DNA of 64,000 bases from Rhizobium indicum (lineage in GTDB: Bacteria; Pseudomonadota; Alphaproteobacteria; Rhizobiales; Rhizobiaceae): contig NZ_CP054026.1 in NCBI RefSeq assembly GCF_005862305.2, positions 186,001 to 250,000 on the forward strand. Reading direction: 5' to 3'. The number at the start of each line of letters is the position of its first letter. The stretch's first letter is position 1. Both the position numbers and the translations under genes were made by a program. Below are positions 44,218 through 52,387 of this stretch, piece after piece. Below the pieces are notes generated by a model that worked only from the letters and a program-made list of their open reading frames with translations, searched no databases and was not told the origin of the DNA.

Positions 44218-45258
44218 ATGCAATCCATTGAATCCACGGCCCTGGAGCCGACCAAGAGCGAAATGGCCGGTCTGTCCACAGGACAGAAGATCGGACGCCT
44301 GATCCCGGTTTACGGGTTGGTGATCCTGACCGTCGGCCTGATCGTGATCTTCTCGATCCTTCTGCCGGATACGTTCCCGACCGTGTTGAATGTCCGCTCG
44401 ATCGTGTCCGACAAGGCGATCATCGCGCTTCTATCGCTGGCTGCGATGATCCCGATGGCATCGGGTCGCATCGATCTGACCGTCGGCTATGGCATCGTGC
44501 TCTGGCACATTCTCGCTATCAGCCTGCAGACGGCCTACGGCCTGCCCTGGCCGGTCGCGGTCGTCATCGTGCTCGCGCTCGGCGTTCTGACCGGCTGCAT
44601 CAACGGGCTGCTGGTCGAGGTTGCGAAGATCGACAGCTTCATCGCGACGCTCGGCACCGGAACGGTCCTATACGCGCTTGCGCTCTGGCACACCGGCGGC
44701 CGGCAGGTGGTCGGCGTCCTGCCTGATGGTTTCTATGCGCTGAACGGCACGATGCTGTTCGGCCTACCGATCACCGGCTTCTACGTGCTGCTGATCGCCA
44801 TCTGCATGTGGATCGTGCTCGAATACCTGCCGATCGGCCGCTATCTCTACGCCATTGGCGCCAATCCGAAGGCGGCGGCCCTCAATGGCATTCCGGTCCG
44901 CAAATTCGTGATCGGCGCATTCGTCACCTCGGGGCTGCTCGCGGCTCTGACCGGGGTCCTGCTCGCCTCGAAGCTGCGGATCGGCCAGGCGAGCGTCGGC
45001 CTCGAATATCTCCTGCCGGCGCTTGTCGGCGCATTTCTGGGATCGACGACGATCAAGCCGGGACGGGTGAACGTCTGGGGCACCTTGATCGGCGTCATCA
45101 TCCTGGCGGTCGGAATATCAGGAATTCAGCAATTCGGCGGGTCGTTCTTCGTCGAACCGCTGTTCAACGGCGTCACCCTGCTGATTGCCATCGGCATAGC
45201 AGGCTACGCCCAGCGCAAGCGCGGAGCTGTGAGGAGGATCACACCCGCATCCAAATGA
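44218..45258 (+). CDS. Ribose/sugar-type ABC importer, permease (RbsC-like)
   Basis: About 346 residues with roughly nine to ten hydrophobic helices of the BPD_transp_2 type. Landmarks are ALLSLAAMIPMASGRIDLTVG, GCINGLLVEVAKIDSFIATLGTGT (in part), the cytoplasmic ANPKAAALNGIPVRKFVIGAF, and VGLEYLLPALVGAFLGSTTIKPGRVNVWG in parts. It forms a homodimeric channel with the preceding ATPase, 18 bases upstream. The binding-protein gene follows after 51 bases, an order (ATPase-permease-binding protein) less common than binding protein first. Confidence 0.92.
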   Translation: MQSIESTALEPTKSEMAGLSTGQKIGRLIPVYGLVILTVGLIVIFSILLPDTFPTVLNVRSIVSDKAIIALLSLAAMIPMASGRIDLTVGYGIVLWHILAISLQTAYGLPWPVAVVIVLALGVLTGCINGLLVEVAKIDSFIATLGTGTVLYALALWHTGGRQVVGVLPDGFYALNGTMLFGLPITGFYVLLIAICMWIVLEYLPIGRYLYAIGANPKAAALNGIPVRKFVIGAFVTSGLLAALTGVLLASKLRIGQASVGLEYLLPALVGAFLGSTTIKPGRVNVWGTLIGVIILAVGISGIQQFGGSFFVEPLFNGVTLLIAIGIAGYAQRKRGAVRRITPASK

Positions 45259-45309
45259 GGATGCCGGCTCGTCCCGGCATTTCACAACAAACAAAATGGA
45301 GGAGTGAAC

Positions 45310-46407
45310 ATGAAGCGTAGAACGTTATTGCAGGCAACGGTCGCAACCGTCGCCGTTATGCTGAGCATGCCGGCATTGGCCGATTCCATGGCCGACGCCA
45401 AGGCCGTGGTCGAAAAATATGCTTCCAAGGTGAGCGCCTGGGATGGCCCGACGAGCGGCCCCAAGGGCGCTGCCGGAAAGAACATCGTCATTCTGGCCGG
45501 TGATATGAAAAATGGCGGCATCCTCGGCGTGGTCAATGGCGTTCAGGAAGCGGCAGGCGCGCTCGGCTGGACGGTGAAGGCGCTTGACGGCGCCGGTTCG
45601 ATCGGCGGACGGACCGCGGCTTTCGGCCAGGCCATGGCGCTGAAGCCGGATGGCATCATCATCAACGGCTTTGACGCGGTCGAGCAGAAGCCGGCGATGG
45701 AAGCAGCCAAGGCTGCCGGCATTCCGATGGTTTCCTGGCACGCTGCCTCGGCGGTCGGTCCGGTTCCCGAAGTCGGTGTCTTCGCAAACGTGACCACCGA
45801 TGCGATGGAAGTGTCGAAGTCGGCGGCGGATTGGGCCTTTGCCGATGCCGGCGGCAAGCCGGGCGTCATCATCTTTACCGACTCCACCTATGCGATCGCG
45901 ATTGCCAAGGCCGATCGCATGAAGAAGGAGATCGAGGATCTCGGCGGTACGGTGCTCGAATATGTCGACACGCCGATCGCCGAAACCTCCCAACGCATGC
46001 CGCAGCTGACCACATCGCTTCTGCAGAAGTATGGCGCGAAGTGGACGCATTCGTTGGCGATCAATGACCTCTACTACGACTTCATGGGACCTTCGCTCGC
46101 TTCGGCCGGCATTGCCGGTGATGGAAAACCGGTGAACGTCGCAGCCGGCGACGGTTCGGAGAGCGCCTATCAGCGTATCCGCGCCAAACAGTTCCAGGCT
46201 GTCACGGTCGCCGAGCCGCTCAACCTCCAGGGCTGGCAGCTCGTCGACGAATTGAACCGCGCCTTTGCGAAAGCGCCATGGTCCGGCTACGTGTCGCCGC
46301 TCCATGTGGTGACCAGCCAAAACGTCGAGTTTGACGGTGGACCGAAGAACAGCTTCGATCCCGACAACGGCTATCGCGATCAATACAAGAAAATCTGGGG
46401 TAAATAA
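45310..46407 (+). CDS. Ribose/sugar-type ABC importer, periplasmic binding protein
   Basis: About 365 residues. A signal peptide MKRRTLLQATVATVAVMLSM ends near PALA-DS. The peripla_BP_4 fold shows as IVILAGDMKNGGILGVVNGV, DGIIINGFDAVEQKPAMEAA and IPMVSWHAAS. The mature protein has an unusual 35-residue leader before the first strand. GGAGG precedes the ATG at 45310. Its ligand is expected to be the acid or lactone processed by the neighbouring dehydrogenases, by inference. A perfect 30-base palindrome follows nine bases after the stop codon. Confidence 0.92.
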   Translation: MKRRTLLQATVATVAVMLSMPALADSMADAKAVVEKYASKVSAWDGPTSGPKGAAGKNIVILAGDMKNGGILGVVNGVQEAAGALGWTVKALDGAGSIGGRTAAFGQAMALKPDGIIINGFDAVEQKPAMEAAKAAGIPMVSWHAASAVGPVPEVGVFANVTTDAMEVSKSAADWAFADAGGKPGVIIFTDSTYAIAIAKADRMKKEIEDLGGTVLEYVDTPIAETSQRMPQLTTSLLQKYGAKWTHSLAINDLYYDFMGPSLASAGIAGDGKPVNVAAGDGSESAYQRIRAKQFQAVTVAEPLNLQGWQLVDELNRAFAKAPWSGYVSPLHVVTSQNVEFDGGPKNSFDPDNGYRDQYKKIWGK

Positions 46408-46415
46408 CCCTCTCA

Positions 46416-46445
46416 ATCAGGGCGTATCGATCGATACGCCCTGAT
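46416..46445. terminator. Perfect 30-base palindrome after the binding-protein gene
   Basis: The sequence 46416-46445 is fully self-complementary, centred between 46430 and 46431 (right half TCGATACGCCCTGAT). As RNA it would form a 13-pair hairpin with a 4-base loop. It lacks a T-run, so it may be an attenuator, an mRNA-stabilising loop, or a protein-binding site rather than a terminator. Confidence 0.5.
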
Positions 46446-46502
46446 CCTACGACAGCCCGCCACCATCGATCCAGCTCCGGCGAGTTTTGGAAAAGAGAAC
46501 CT

Positions 46503-46841
46503 ATGATCATTCGTTATGCTTTGTTTGAAGGCGAAATCCATCCCGGTAAAGAAGGGGAATTCCGCGAATTCGTGCGGCAGCGGCTCGTCCCTCTCTGGAC
46601 GAAATTTCCGGGCGCCGAGGAAATCCGGGTGCTGGATGGAATGGAGCGCGACGAAGGCGCCCCGATCTATGCCATGGCGCTCGCCATTCGTTATCCCGAT
46701 ATGGATACGGTGAACGCGGCACTTCTCTCCGATGTGCGGTCGCAGAGCCGCGAGGTCACCGGCGAACTCCTGCAGCTCTTTACCGGCAAGGTGCACCATC
46801 ACGTATTCGCGGCCAACGAATATGCACCGCATATTGCCTGA
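46503..46841 (+). CDS. Small dimeric alpha-beta barrel protein, function unknown
   Basis: About 112 residues. Pattern: IIRYALFEGEIHPGKEGEF, FVRQRLVPLWTKFPGAEEIR and YAMALAIRYPDMDTVNAAL, which fits a ferredoxin-like half of the dimeric alpha/beta barrel (EthD/Dabb-like) superfamily. Such proteins act as small monooxygenases, isomerases or epimerases of sugars and aromatics. I cannot name its reaction. It lies 95 bases after the sugar-binding protein in the same direction, beyond the palindrome, and is likely part of the same regulon. A possible role as mutarotase or lactone-handling protein is speculation. Confidence 0.8.
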   Translation: MIIRYALFEGEIHPGKEGEFREFVRQRLVPLWTKFPGAEEIRVLDGMERDEGAPIYAMALAIRYPDMDTVNAALLSDVRSQSREVTGELLQLFTGKVHHHVFAANEYAPHIA

Positions 46842-46945
46842 CATAAGGCGATCCCGACGTCCGCGACGGCTTGGCGTCTGAAGGGCGGTCGCTGCGGTCC
46901 GCTGCCCGGCCTTAAACAAAAGTAAGGGTTTGAACAAAGACCCGG

Positions 46946-46980
46946 AAAGCGCTCGCGGACGAACGTCCCAGGCGCTTTTT
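46946..46980 (+). terminator. Rho-independent terminator after the aldonate gene block
   Basis: AAAGCGC (46946-46952) pairs with GCGCTTT (46972-46978), with an inner stem GGAC/GTCC (46957-46960 and 46965-46968), and the repeat runs into TTTTTT. This is the strongest U-tract terminator in the window. Confidence 0.75.
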
Positions 46981-47081
46981 TCATGTCGGGACGCGCCGAG
47001 CATCCTTCGGACGCGCCGGATGCGATCGTTCCGGTTGCCCGACTTTTGAGGACAATTTTCCCTCAGCGCCACTTTCATTAA

Positions 47082-47104
47082 ACTAAATAGTCTATCGATT
47101 TAGT
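47082..47104. promoter_or_regulatory. Inverted repeat in the sulfonate importer promoter
   Basis: ACTAAAT (47082-47088) and ATTTAGT (47098-47104) are perfect inverted arms with a 9-base spacer, 66 bases before the start codon at 47170, in the only AT-rich stretch of the gap. Likely an activator or repressor site of the sulfur operon. Confidence 0.5.
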
Positions 47105-47169
47105 AGATTATATTCCATCTTACCGTGCATCGCTCCTGCAATCAGCAATCCGAAACGGGAAGATCGACG

Positions 47170-48195
47170 ATGACATTGGCAAAGACATTCAAAATTGCGT
47201 TGTTCAGTCTGCTTGGTCTCAGTGCCATTCACGGTCCGGCGGCAGCCCAGGCAGACGCTCCCCTGCTTTCCAAAGTGCCGCCGGGCACGGTGCTGACGAT
47301 CGGCGATCCGGTCACGCAGAAAGCGCTCGAAGTGTCCGGCCTGGGCAAGGAGCTCAGTTTCGAGGTCAAATGGGCCAATATCAGCGGCGGGCCGCAGACG
47401 TCGGAAGCTTTCCGCGCCCATGCACTCGACGTCGGGTCGGTGGCCGAGATCCCTTCGATCTTCGCCAACTGGAACAATCTGCCCGTCCGCAACATCGCCT
47501 ATCGCGAACGTCGTGACCCGATCGCCAATCCCATCTACCGCTTCGGCATCGCGCCAGGCGCGGCCATCAAGACGCTCGCGGACTTCCGCGGCAAGCGCAT
47601 CGCCTTCAGCCCGGGTCAGGCACAGGGCACGCTTGTTCTACGCGCGCTGCACGCGGCAGGTCTGAAGAGCGGTGACGTCACCCTGGTGGAACTGCCGAGC
47701 ACCAGTGACGTCTACCCGAAGGCATTGGCGAGCAAGCAGGTCGACATCGCGCCGCTCGGCGGCGTCTACATCAGGCGCTATATCACCCAATACGGGCCTG
47801 ATGGCGCGACCCTCGTGGAACATGGCCTGCGCGACGATCCGAGCCATCTTTATGCGCCGCAATGGGTTCTGGACGATCCCGCCAAGGCGGCAGCTCTCGC
47901 CGAATATGTCGGCCTGTGGGCACGCGCCACCGAATGGGTGAACCGGAACCCGGATCTCTGGATCAAGGAATATTACGTCGGTCAGCAGGGGTTGAGCCAG
48001 GAGGACGGGGAATATCTCGTCAAGTTGAACGGCGAACAGGTCGTTCCTAGCGATTGGAGCGAAGTGAAGAAGCGCCACCAGGAAACCATCGACCTGCTGG
48101 CAGACGAGCTCGGCTACAAGAGCTTCAATGTGGAGCAGATTTTCGACAATCGCTTCGAAAAGCTCGGCGCCGCAGCCTTGGCCAAGAGCCAGTAA
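47170..48195 (+). CDS. Sulfonate/taurine-type ABC importer, periplasmic binding protein (SsuA-like)
   Basis: About 341 residues. Signal peptide to about residue 26 (SAIHGPAAAQA). The SsuA/ThiY-like fold has LTIGDPVTQKALEVSG, HALDVGSVAEIPSIFAN and GKRIAFSPGQAQGTLVLRAL. The importer and two downstream flavin monooxygenases point to uptake of an organosulfur compound. The start ATG 47170 has GGAAGA upstream. It is first of a five-gene rightward operon; no terminator was seen before the permease 33 bases downstream. Confidence 0.9.
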   Translation: MTLAKTFKIALFSLLGLSAIHGPAAAQADAPLLSKVPPGTVLTIGDPVTQKALEVSGLGKELSFEVKWANISGGPQTSEAFRAHALDVGSVAEIPSIFANWNNLPVRNIAYRERRDPIANPIYRFGIAPGAAIKTLADFRGKRIAFSPGQAQGTLVLRALHAAGLKSGDVTLVELPSTSDVYPKALASKQVDIAPLGGVYIRRYITQYGPDGATLVEHGLRDDPSHLYAPQWVLDDPAKAAALAEYVGLWARATEWVNRNPDLWIKEYYVGQQGLSQEDGEYLVKLNGEQVVPSDWSEVKKRHQETIDLLADELGYKSFNVEQIFDNRFEKLGAAALAKSQ

Positions 48196-48228
48196 CGCTC
48201 GACACCCTTCGGAGAGGAGATTTGAAGC

Positions 48229-49119
48229 ATGGCAACCACTTGGGATGCAGATGAGGCGAAACTGTCGCGGTCGTCCGGCGGTAGAATTGTGCGGGCAGGT
48301 TCTCGCCTCGTAAAACCGGCTGGCTCCGCTGGCCCCCGAGCCCGGCGCAGGTTGGGCCCCGGACCGGCGATCCCTTTCGGATTGCAGATCGGGCCGGCAT
48401 TACTCGTCTTGACCTGGGTCGTTGGCTCGGCGCTCGGATGGATCGACCCGCGGATCCTGTCGGCGCCGTGGACAGTGGCTGAGGCTTTCGTAAGGCTCAT
48501 CGAGCAGGGTCGCCTGCAGGACAATTTCGTGACGTCAGCGACACGCGCCCTGCTCGGCCTTAGCATCGGATTGCTGATCGGCACGATCCTGGCGGTGATC
48601 GCCGGCCTTTCCCGGATCGGCGAAGCCCTGATCGACGGGCCGGTACAGATCAAGCGCGCGATACCGACGCTGGCCCTGATCCCTTTGTTGATCCTGTGGT
48701 TCGGCATCGGCGAGAGCATGAAGGTTACGACAATCGCGCTTGCCGTGATCGTGCCGATTTATATCCACACCCACAACGCGCTCCGCAGCATCGACAGCCG
48801 TTATGTCGAACTGGCCGAAACCCTGCGGATGAGCCAGAAGGACTTCGTCCTTCAGGTCGTGCTGCCTGGTGCTTTGCCGGGTTTCCTTCTGGGTCTGCGG
48901 TTTGCCGTCACCCTCTGCTGGGTTTCTCTCGTCGTGGTCGAGCAGATCAACGCCACCAGCGGGCTCGGTTACATGATCGATCTTGCCCGCAATTACGGAC
49001 AGACCGACGTCATTCTCGTCGGCCTGGTGGTCTATGTGCTGCTGGGTCTCGTCTCGGACGGTCTCGTCCGCCTGCTTGAACGGAGGGTCCTCTCATGGCG
49101 CCGCACCCTGGCAAACTGA
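48229..49119 (+). CDS. Sulfonate-type ABC importer, permease (SsuC-like)
   Basis: About 296 residues. A basic, Gly/Pro-rich N-terminal tail of about 50 residues precedes six helices with the BPD_transp_1 EAA loop ELAETLRMSQKDFVLQVVLPGALP. PTLALIPLLILWFGIGESMK and the ending INATSGLGYMIDLARNYGQT are typical of SsuC/TauC. The tail is longer than usual. Its 3' end overlaps the ATPase gene by 25 bases. Confidence 0.92.
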   Translation: MATTWDADEAKLSRSSGGRIVRAGSRLVKPAGSAGPRARRRLGPGPAIPFGLQIGPALLVLTWVVGSALGWIDPRILSAPWTVAEAFVRLIEQGRLQDNFVTSATRALLGLSIGLLIGTILAVIAGLSRIGEALIDGPVQIKRAIPTLALIPLLILWFGIGESMKVTTIALAVIVPIYIHTHNALRSIDSRYVELAETLRMSQKDFVLQVVLPGALPGFLLGLRFAVTLCWVSLVVVEQINATSGLGYMIDLARNYGQTDVILVGLVVYVLLGLVSDGLVRLLERRVLSWRRTLAN

Positions 49120-49844
49120 AGCCCGCAACCAAGGCCGTCCACGTGCGAAACCTCGCACGGCGGTTTGCGACGAAGACGATCCTCGACGGCGTCGATCTCG
49201 ACATCGAGGAAGGCGAGTTCGTCGCCCTGCTCGGCCGCAGCGGCTCCGGCAAAAGCACGTTCCTCAGGGCTCTTGCCGGTCTCGATCATGGTGTCGAGGG
49301 AACCGGCACCCTCGAGACGCCGGAGAGCCTTTCGGTGGTTTTCCAGGACGCCCGCCTGCTGCCGTGGCGTACCGTCATCCAGAACGTCACACTCGGCCTA
49401 CGTGGATCTTCCGGCCAGGAAGCCGGACGGAAAGCCTTGGCGGAAGTAGGACTTGCCGGCCGGGAAACGGCGTGGCCGAACCAGCTTTCGGGCGGGGAAC
49501 AGCAGAGGGTCGCGCTTGCCCGTTCGCTGGTGCGCGAACCGGCCCTGCTTCTCGCCGATGAGCCATTCGGCGCGCTCGACGCGCTGACCCGGCTGAAAAT
49601 GCACGATCTGCTGCGGGAGTTGTGTGCAAGACACCGTCCTGCCGTGCTGCTCGTCACCCACGACGTCGATGAGGCGATTTCGCTGGCCGACCGGATACTG
49701 GTTCTCGACGAAGGCCGCCTCATCGAGGATCTCAAGATCGATCTGCCGACGCCGCGCGACCACGGCGATCCGAGCTTTGCTCAAACCCGCATCCATCTCC
49801 TCAGCCGGCTCGGAGTCGAGCTTCCGGGCCGCAAGGCCGCCTGA
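49095..49844 (+). CDS. Sulfonate-type ABC importer, ATP-binding protein (SsuB-like)
   Basis: About 249 residues. Walker [18 protein letters not shown]-loop VVFQDARLLPWRTVIQNV, signature LSGGEQQRVALARSLV and Walker B LLADEPFGALDALTRLKMHD are the SsuB/TauB pattern. The gene starts within the last codons of the permease and is translated in another frame there. Monooxygenase gene 1 follows after 35 bases. Confidence 0.94.
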   Translation: MAPHPGKLKPATKAVHVRNLARRFATKTILDGVDLDIEEGEFVALLGRSGSGKSTFLRALAGLDHGVEGTGTLETPESLSVVFQDARLLPWRTVIQNVTLGLRGSSGQEAGRKALAEVGLAGRETAWPNQLSGGEQQRVALARSLVREPALLLADEPFGALDALTRLKMHDLLRELCARHRPAVLLVTHDVDEAISLADRILVLDEGRLIEDLKIDLPTPRDHGDPSFAQTRIHLLSRLGVELPGRKAA

Positions 49845-49879
49845 CATCAGCAACAGTTCAATTTGATGAGGATAAGCCA

Positions 49880-51253
49880 ATGAGCACATCGAAAAGGCAA
49901 ATGCGGCTTGGCGCATTCATCATGGCGACCGGCCATCATATCGCCGCCTGGCGCCATCCGGAGGCGCAGGCCGATGCCGGCCTCAATATCGATCACTACC
50001 GCGAGCTCGCCCAGACCGCCGAACGCGGCAAATTCGATCTCGTCTTCGTCGCCGACAGTCCGGCTGGATGGGACCGCGCCAAGGACCCCGAAGCGCTTCG
50101 TCGCACCGCCCAGGGCGCGCATTTCGAGCCGCTGACCCTCTGGGCCGCCCTCTCCCAGGTGACCAAACATATCGGCTTCGTCGCCACGGCATCGACGACC
50201 TACGAGGACCCCTACCTTCTCGCCCGCAGGTTCGCGTCGCTGGACTATATCTCCAAGGGTCGCGCCGCCTGGAACGTCGTCACGACAGGTGCGGATGTTT
50301 CGAAGAATTTTTCAATCGCAGGCCATCCTGCCCATGCCGATCGTTATGAGCGGGCCGAGGAATTCGTCGACCTGGTGAAGGGCCTGTGGGATTCTTATGA
50401 GGACGACGCCTTTATCCGCGACAAGGAAAGCGGGGTCTATCTCGACCTCGACAAGGTGCATCTCGTCGATCACAAGGGCAAGTTCTTCTCGGTGGCCGGT
50501 CCGCTCAACGTCGGCCGCCCGGTGCAGGGCTATCCTGTGATCGTGCAGGCCGGCGCATCGGAACCGGGGCGCGAACTTGCCGCCCGCACGGCCGAGATGA
50601 TCTTTACCGCCAACCAGACCTTCGAGGATGCGCAGGAATTCTATTCCGACGTCAAAGGGCGGCTCGCCCGCTACGGGCGCCGGCCGGACGAACTGCTGAT
50701 CAGTCCCGGCATATTCCCGGTTCTCGGCGGGACGGAAGCGGAAGCCCAGGCGAATTACGACCATATCCAATCGCTGGTTCATCCCTCCATCGCCTGGAAT
50801 ATCCTTGCCCGCCACTACAAGGGCATCGACCTTTCCGGCTACTCGCTGGATGATCGCGCCCCTCCCCTGCCTGATAATACCGAACTCAACAAGAGCCGCC
50901 TCAAGCTGGTTTCGGATCTGGTATCGCGCAACAATCTGACGCTGCGCCAGTTCTATCTGGCGGTCGCCACCGCTCGTGGCCACCGGACGGTGGTCGGAAC
51001 ACCCGAGCAGATTGCCGATGCGATGCAGACCTGGTTCGAGAACGGTGCTGCCGACGCCTTCAACATCATGCCGCCGATCCTGCCCACCGCGCTTACCGAT
51101 TTCGTCGATCAGGTCGTCCCGATCCTGCGCAAGCGCGGCCTGTTCCGGCACGAATATGAAGGGACGACGCTACGGGAAAATCTTGGCCTCCAACGCCCGC
51201 CGAATGGCTTTGTGGTTCAGGCGGGGCAGCAGCAGGTGCAGGCGGCCGTATGA
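49880..51253 (+). CDS. FMN-dependent monooxygenase, NtaA/SnaA/DszA family (second copy)
   Basis: About 457 residues, closely similar in plan to the enzyme at 5284: MRLGAFIMATGHHIAAWRHP, FDLVFVADSP, STTYEDPYLLARRFASLDYIS, WNVVTTGADVSKNFS and the tail FRHEYEGTTLRENLGLQRP. In a sulfonate operon its likely job is oxidative attack on a sulfur compound, such as a sulfone or sulfide (DszA/SfnG-like), freeing sulfite or a sulfonate. No flavin reductase is encoded beside it; the reductase at 6636 is the only one in the window. Confidence 0.92.
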   Translation: MSTSKRQMRLGAFIMATGHHIAAWRHPEAQADAGLNIDHYRELAQTAERGKFDLVFVADSPAGWDRAKDPEALRRTAQGAHFEPLTLWAALSQVTKHIGFVATASTTYEDPYLLARRFASLDYISKGRAAWNVVTTGADVSKNFSIAGHPAHADRYERAEEFVDLVKGLWDSYEDDAFIRDKESGVYLDLDKVHLVDHKGKFFSVAGPLNVGRPVQGYPVIVQAGASEPGRELAARTAEMIFTANQTFEDAQEFYSDVKGRLARYGRRPDELLISPGIFPVLGGTEAEAQANYDHIQSLVHPSIAWNILARHYKGIDLSGYSLDDRAPPLPDNTELNKSRLKLVSDLVSRNNLTLRQFYLAVATARGHRTVVGTPEQIADAMQTWFENGAADAFNIMPPILPTALTDFVDQVVPILRKRGLFRHEYEGTTLRENLGLQRPPNGFVVQAGQQQVQAAV

Positions 51254-51316
51254 TCTCTTGAGGGGGCTTCCCTCCCCCTGGCTTTGTTCCAATCACACAC
51301 AGAACTGCAGCATCGC

Positions 51317-52387
51317 ATGAGCAATAATTCCGAATTTCTCTGGTATATTCCGAACGACGTCAAAGCCGGTCATCGCGGCGATTCCGCCGTCGAGAACCAC
51401 AACAGCCTGGATACGCTGACCAGCCACGCCAGGGCACTGGAGGAGCATGGCTGGAAGGGCGCGCTCATCGGCACCGGTTGGGGCCGCCCCGACACGTTCA
51501 CCGTCGCGGCCTCGCTCGCCGCCCGGACCACCACCTTCGAGCCACTCATTGCGATCCGTCCAGGTTATTGGCGACCGGCGAACTTCGCTTCCGCGGCGGC
51601 GACGTTGGACCATCTGACCGGCGGCCGCGTGCGGATCAACATCGTGTCGGGCAAGGACAACCTCTCTGCTTACGGCGATAGCGAGGGAGATCAGGCACAC
51701 CGCTATGCCAGGACCAAGGAGTTCATGCGGTTGGTCCGCAGATTGTGGACCGAAGAAAACGTCACATCCACCGGCGAGAACTTCCGCGTCGCTGAATCCA
51801 CCGTGGTGCCGCGCATCCAGGTTCGCGGCGACCGTCGGCACCCCAAATTCTATTTCGGCGGTGCCTCGGAGGCGGCCGAACGGGTGGCCGCGACCGAGGC
51901 CGATGTCCAACTTTTCTGGGGCGAGCCGCTCGATGGTGTTCGGGAACGGATCGCGCGGCTCAAGGCGTTGAGCCGGGAACTGGACCGCGATCTCCCGCCG
52001 CTGGAATTCGGCCTGCGGATCACGACGCTGGTCCGCGACACCACCGAACAGGCCTGGACCGACGCCGAGGCGAAGGTCGCCGAGATGGCGAGAAGCAAGG
52101 GCACCGGCTGGCACGATCACCAGCGCGCGCTCGCCGTCGGCCAGCAGCGGCTGCTTGATCTGCATGAGCGCGGCGACGTCCTCGACGACAACCTCTATAC
52201 CGCGCCGGGCAAGTTCGGCGGTGGCGGCGCCGGCACCACCTGGCTGGTCGGATCGGCGGAAGACGTCGCCCGCTCGCTGCGCAAATATCAGGATCTCGGC
52301 ATCACCCACTTCGTGCTGTCCGACACGCCCTATCTCTCCGAAATCAAGCGGCAGGGCGATCAGCTTCTTCCGCTGCTGCGCGGCTGA
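51317..52387 (+). CDS. SsuD-like alkanesulfonate/organosulfur monooxygenase (luciferase-like)
   Basis: About 356 residues, shorter than the previous enzyme and of the SsuD type. Landmarks are FLWYIPNDVKAGHRGDS, ARALEEHGWKGALIGTGWG, PLIAIRPGYWRPANFASAAA, GGRVRINIVSGKDNLSAYGD and GTTWLVGSAEDVARSLRKYQ. It would cleave a C-S bond with FMNH2 and oxygen to release sulfite and an aldehyde. ATG 51317 fits the N-terminus. A short GC hairpin (CCGGAGC/GCTCCGG, 52390-52409) follows the stop and may end the operon. Confidence 0.92.
   Translation: MSNNSEFLWYIPNDVKAGHRGDSAVENHNSLDTLTSHARALEEHGWKGALIGTGWGRPDTFTVAASLAARTTTFEPLIAIRPGYWRPANFASAAATLDHLTGGRVRINIVSGKDNLSAYGDSEGDQAHRYARTKEFMRLVRRLWTEENVTSTGENFRVAESTVVPRIQVRGDRRHPKFYFGGASEAAERVAATEADVQLFWGEPLDGVRERIARLKALSRELDRDLPPLEFGLRITTLVRDTTEQAWTDAEAKVAEMARSKGTGWHDHQRALAVGQQRLLDLHERGDVLDDNLYTAPGKFGGGGAGTTWLVGSAEDVARSLRKYQDLGITHFVLSDTPYLSEIKRQGDQLLPLLRG

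Larger units (their letters stand above)
46842..47169. other. Intergenic region of 328 bases with a terminator and the sulfonate promoter
   Basis: The left half contains G/C-rich potential stems (46883-46900) and the terminator at 46946-46980. The middle has no convincing frame. The right part is AT-rich (47075-47115) and includes an inverted repeat likely to be the promoter of the sulfonate importer. A small RNA ending at the terminator is possible but not shown. Confidence 0.5.
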
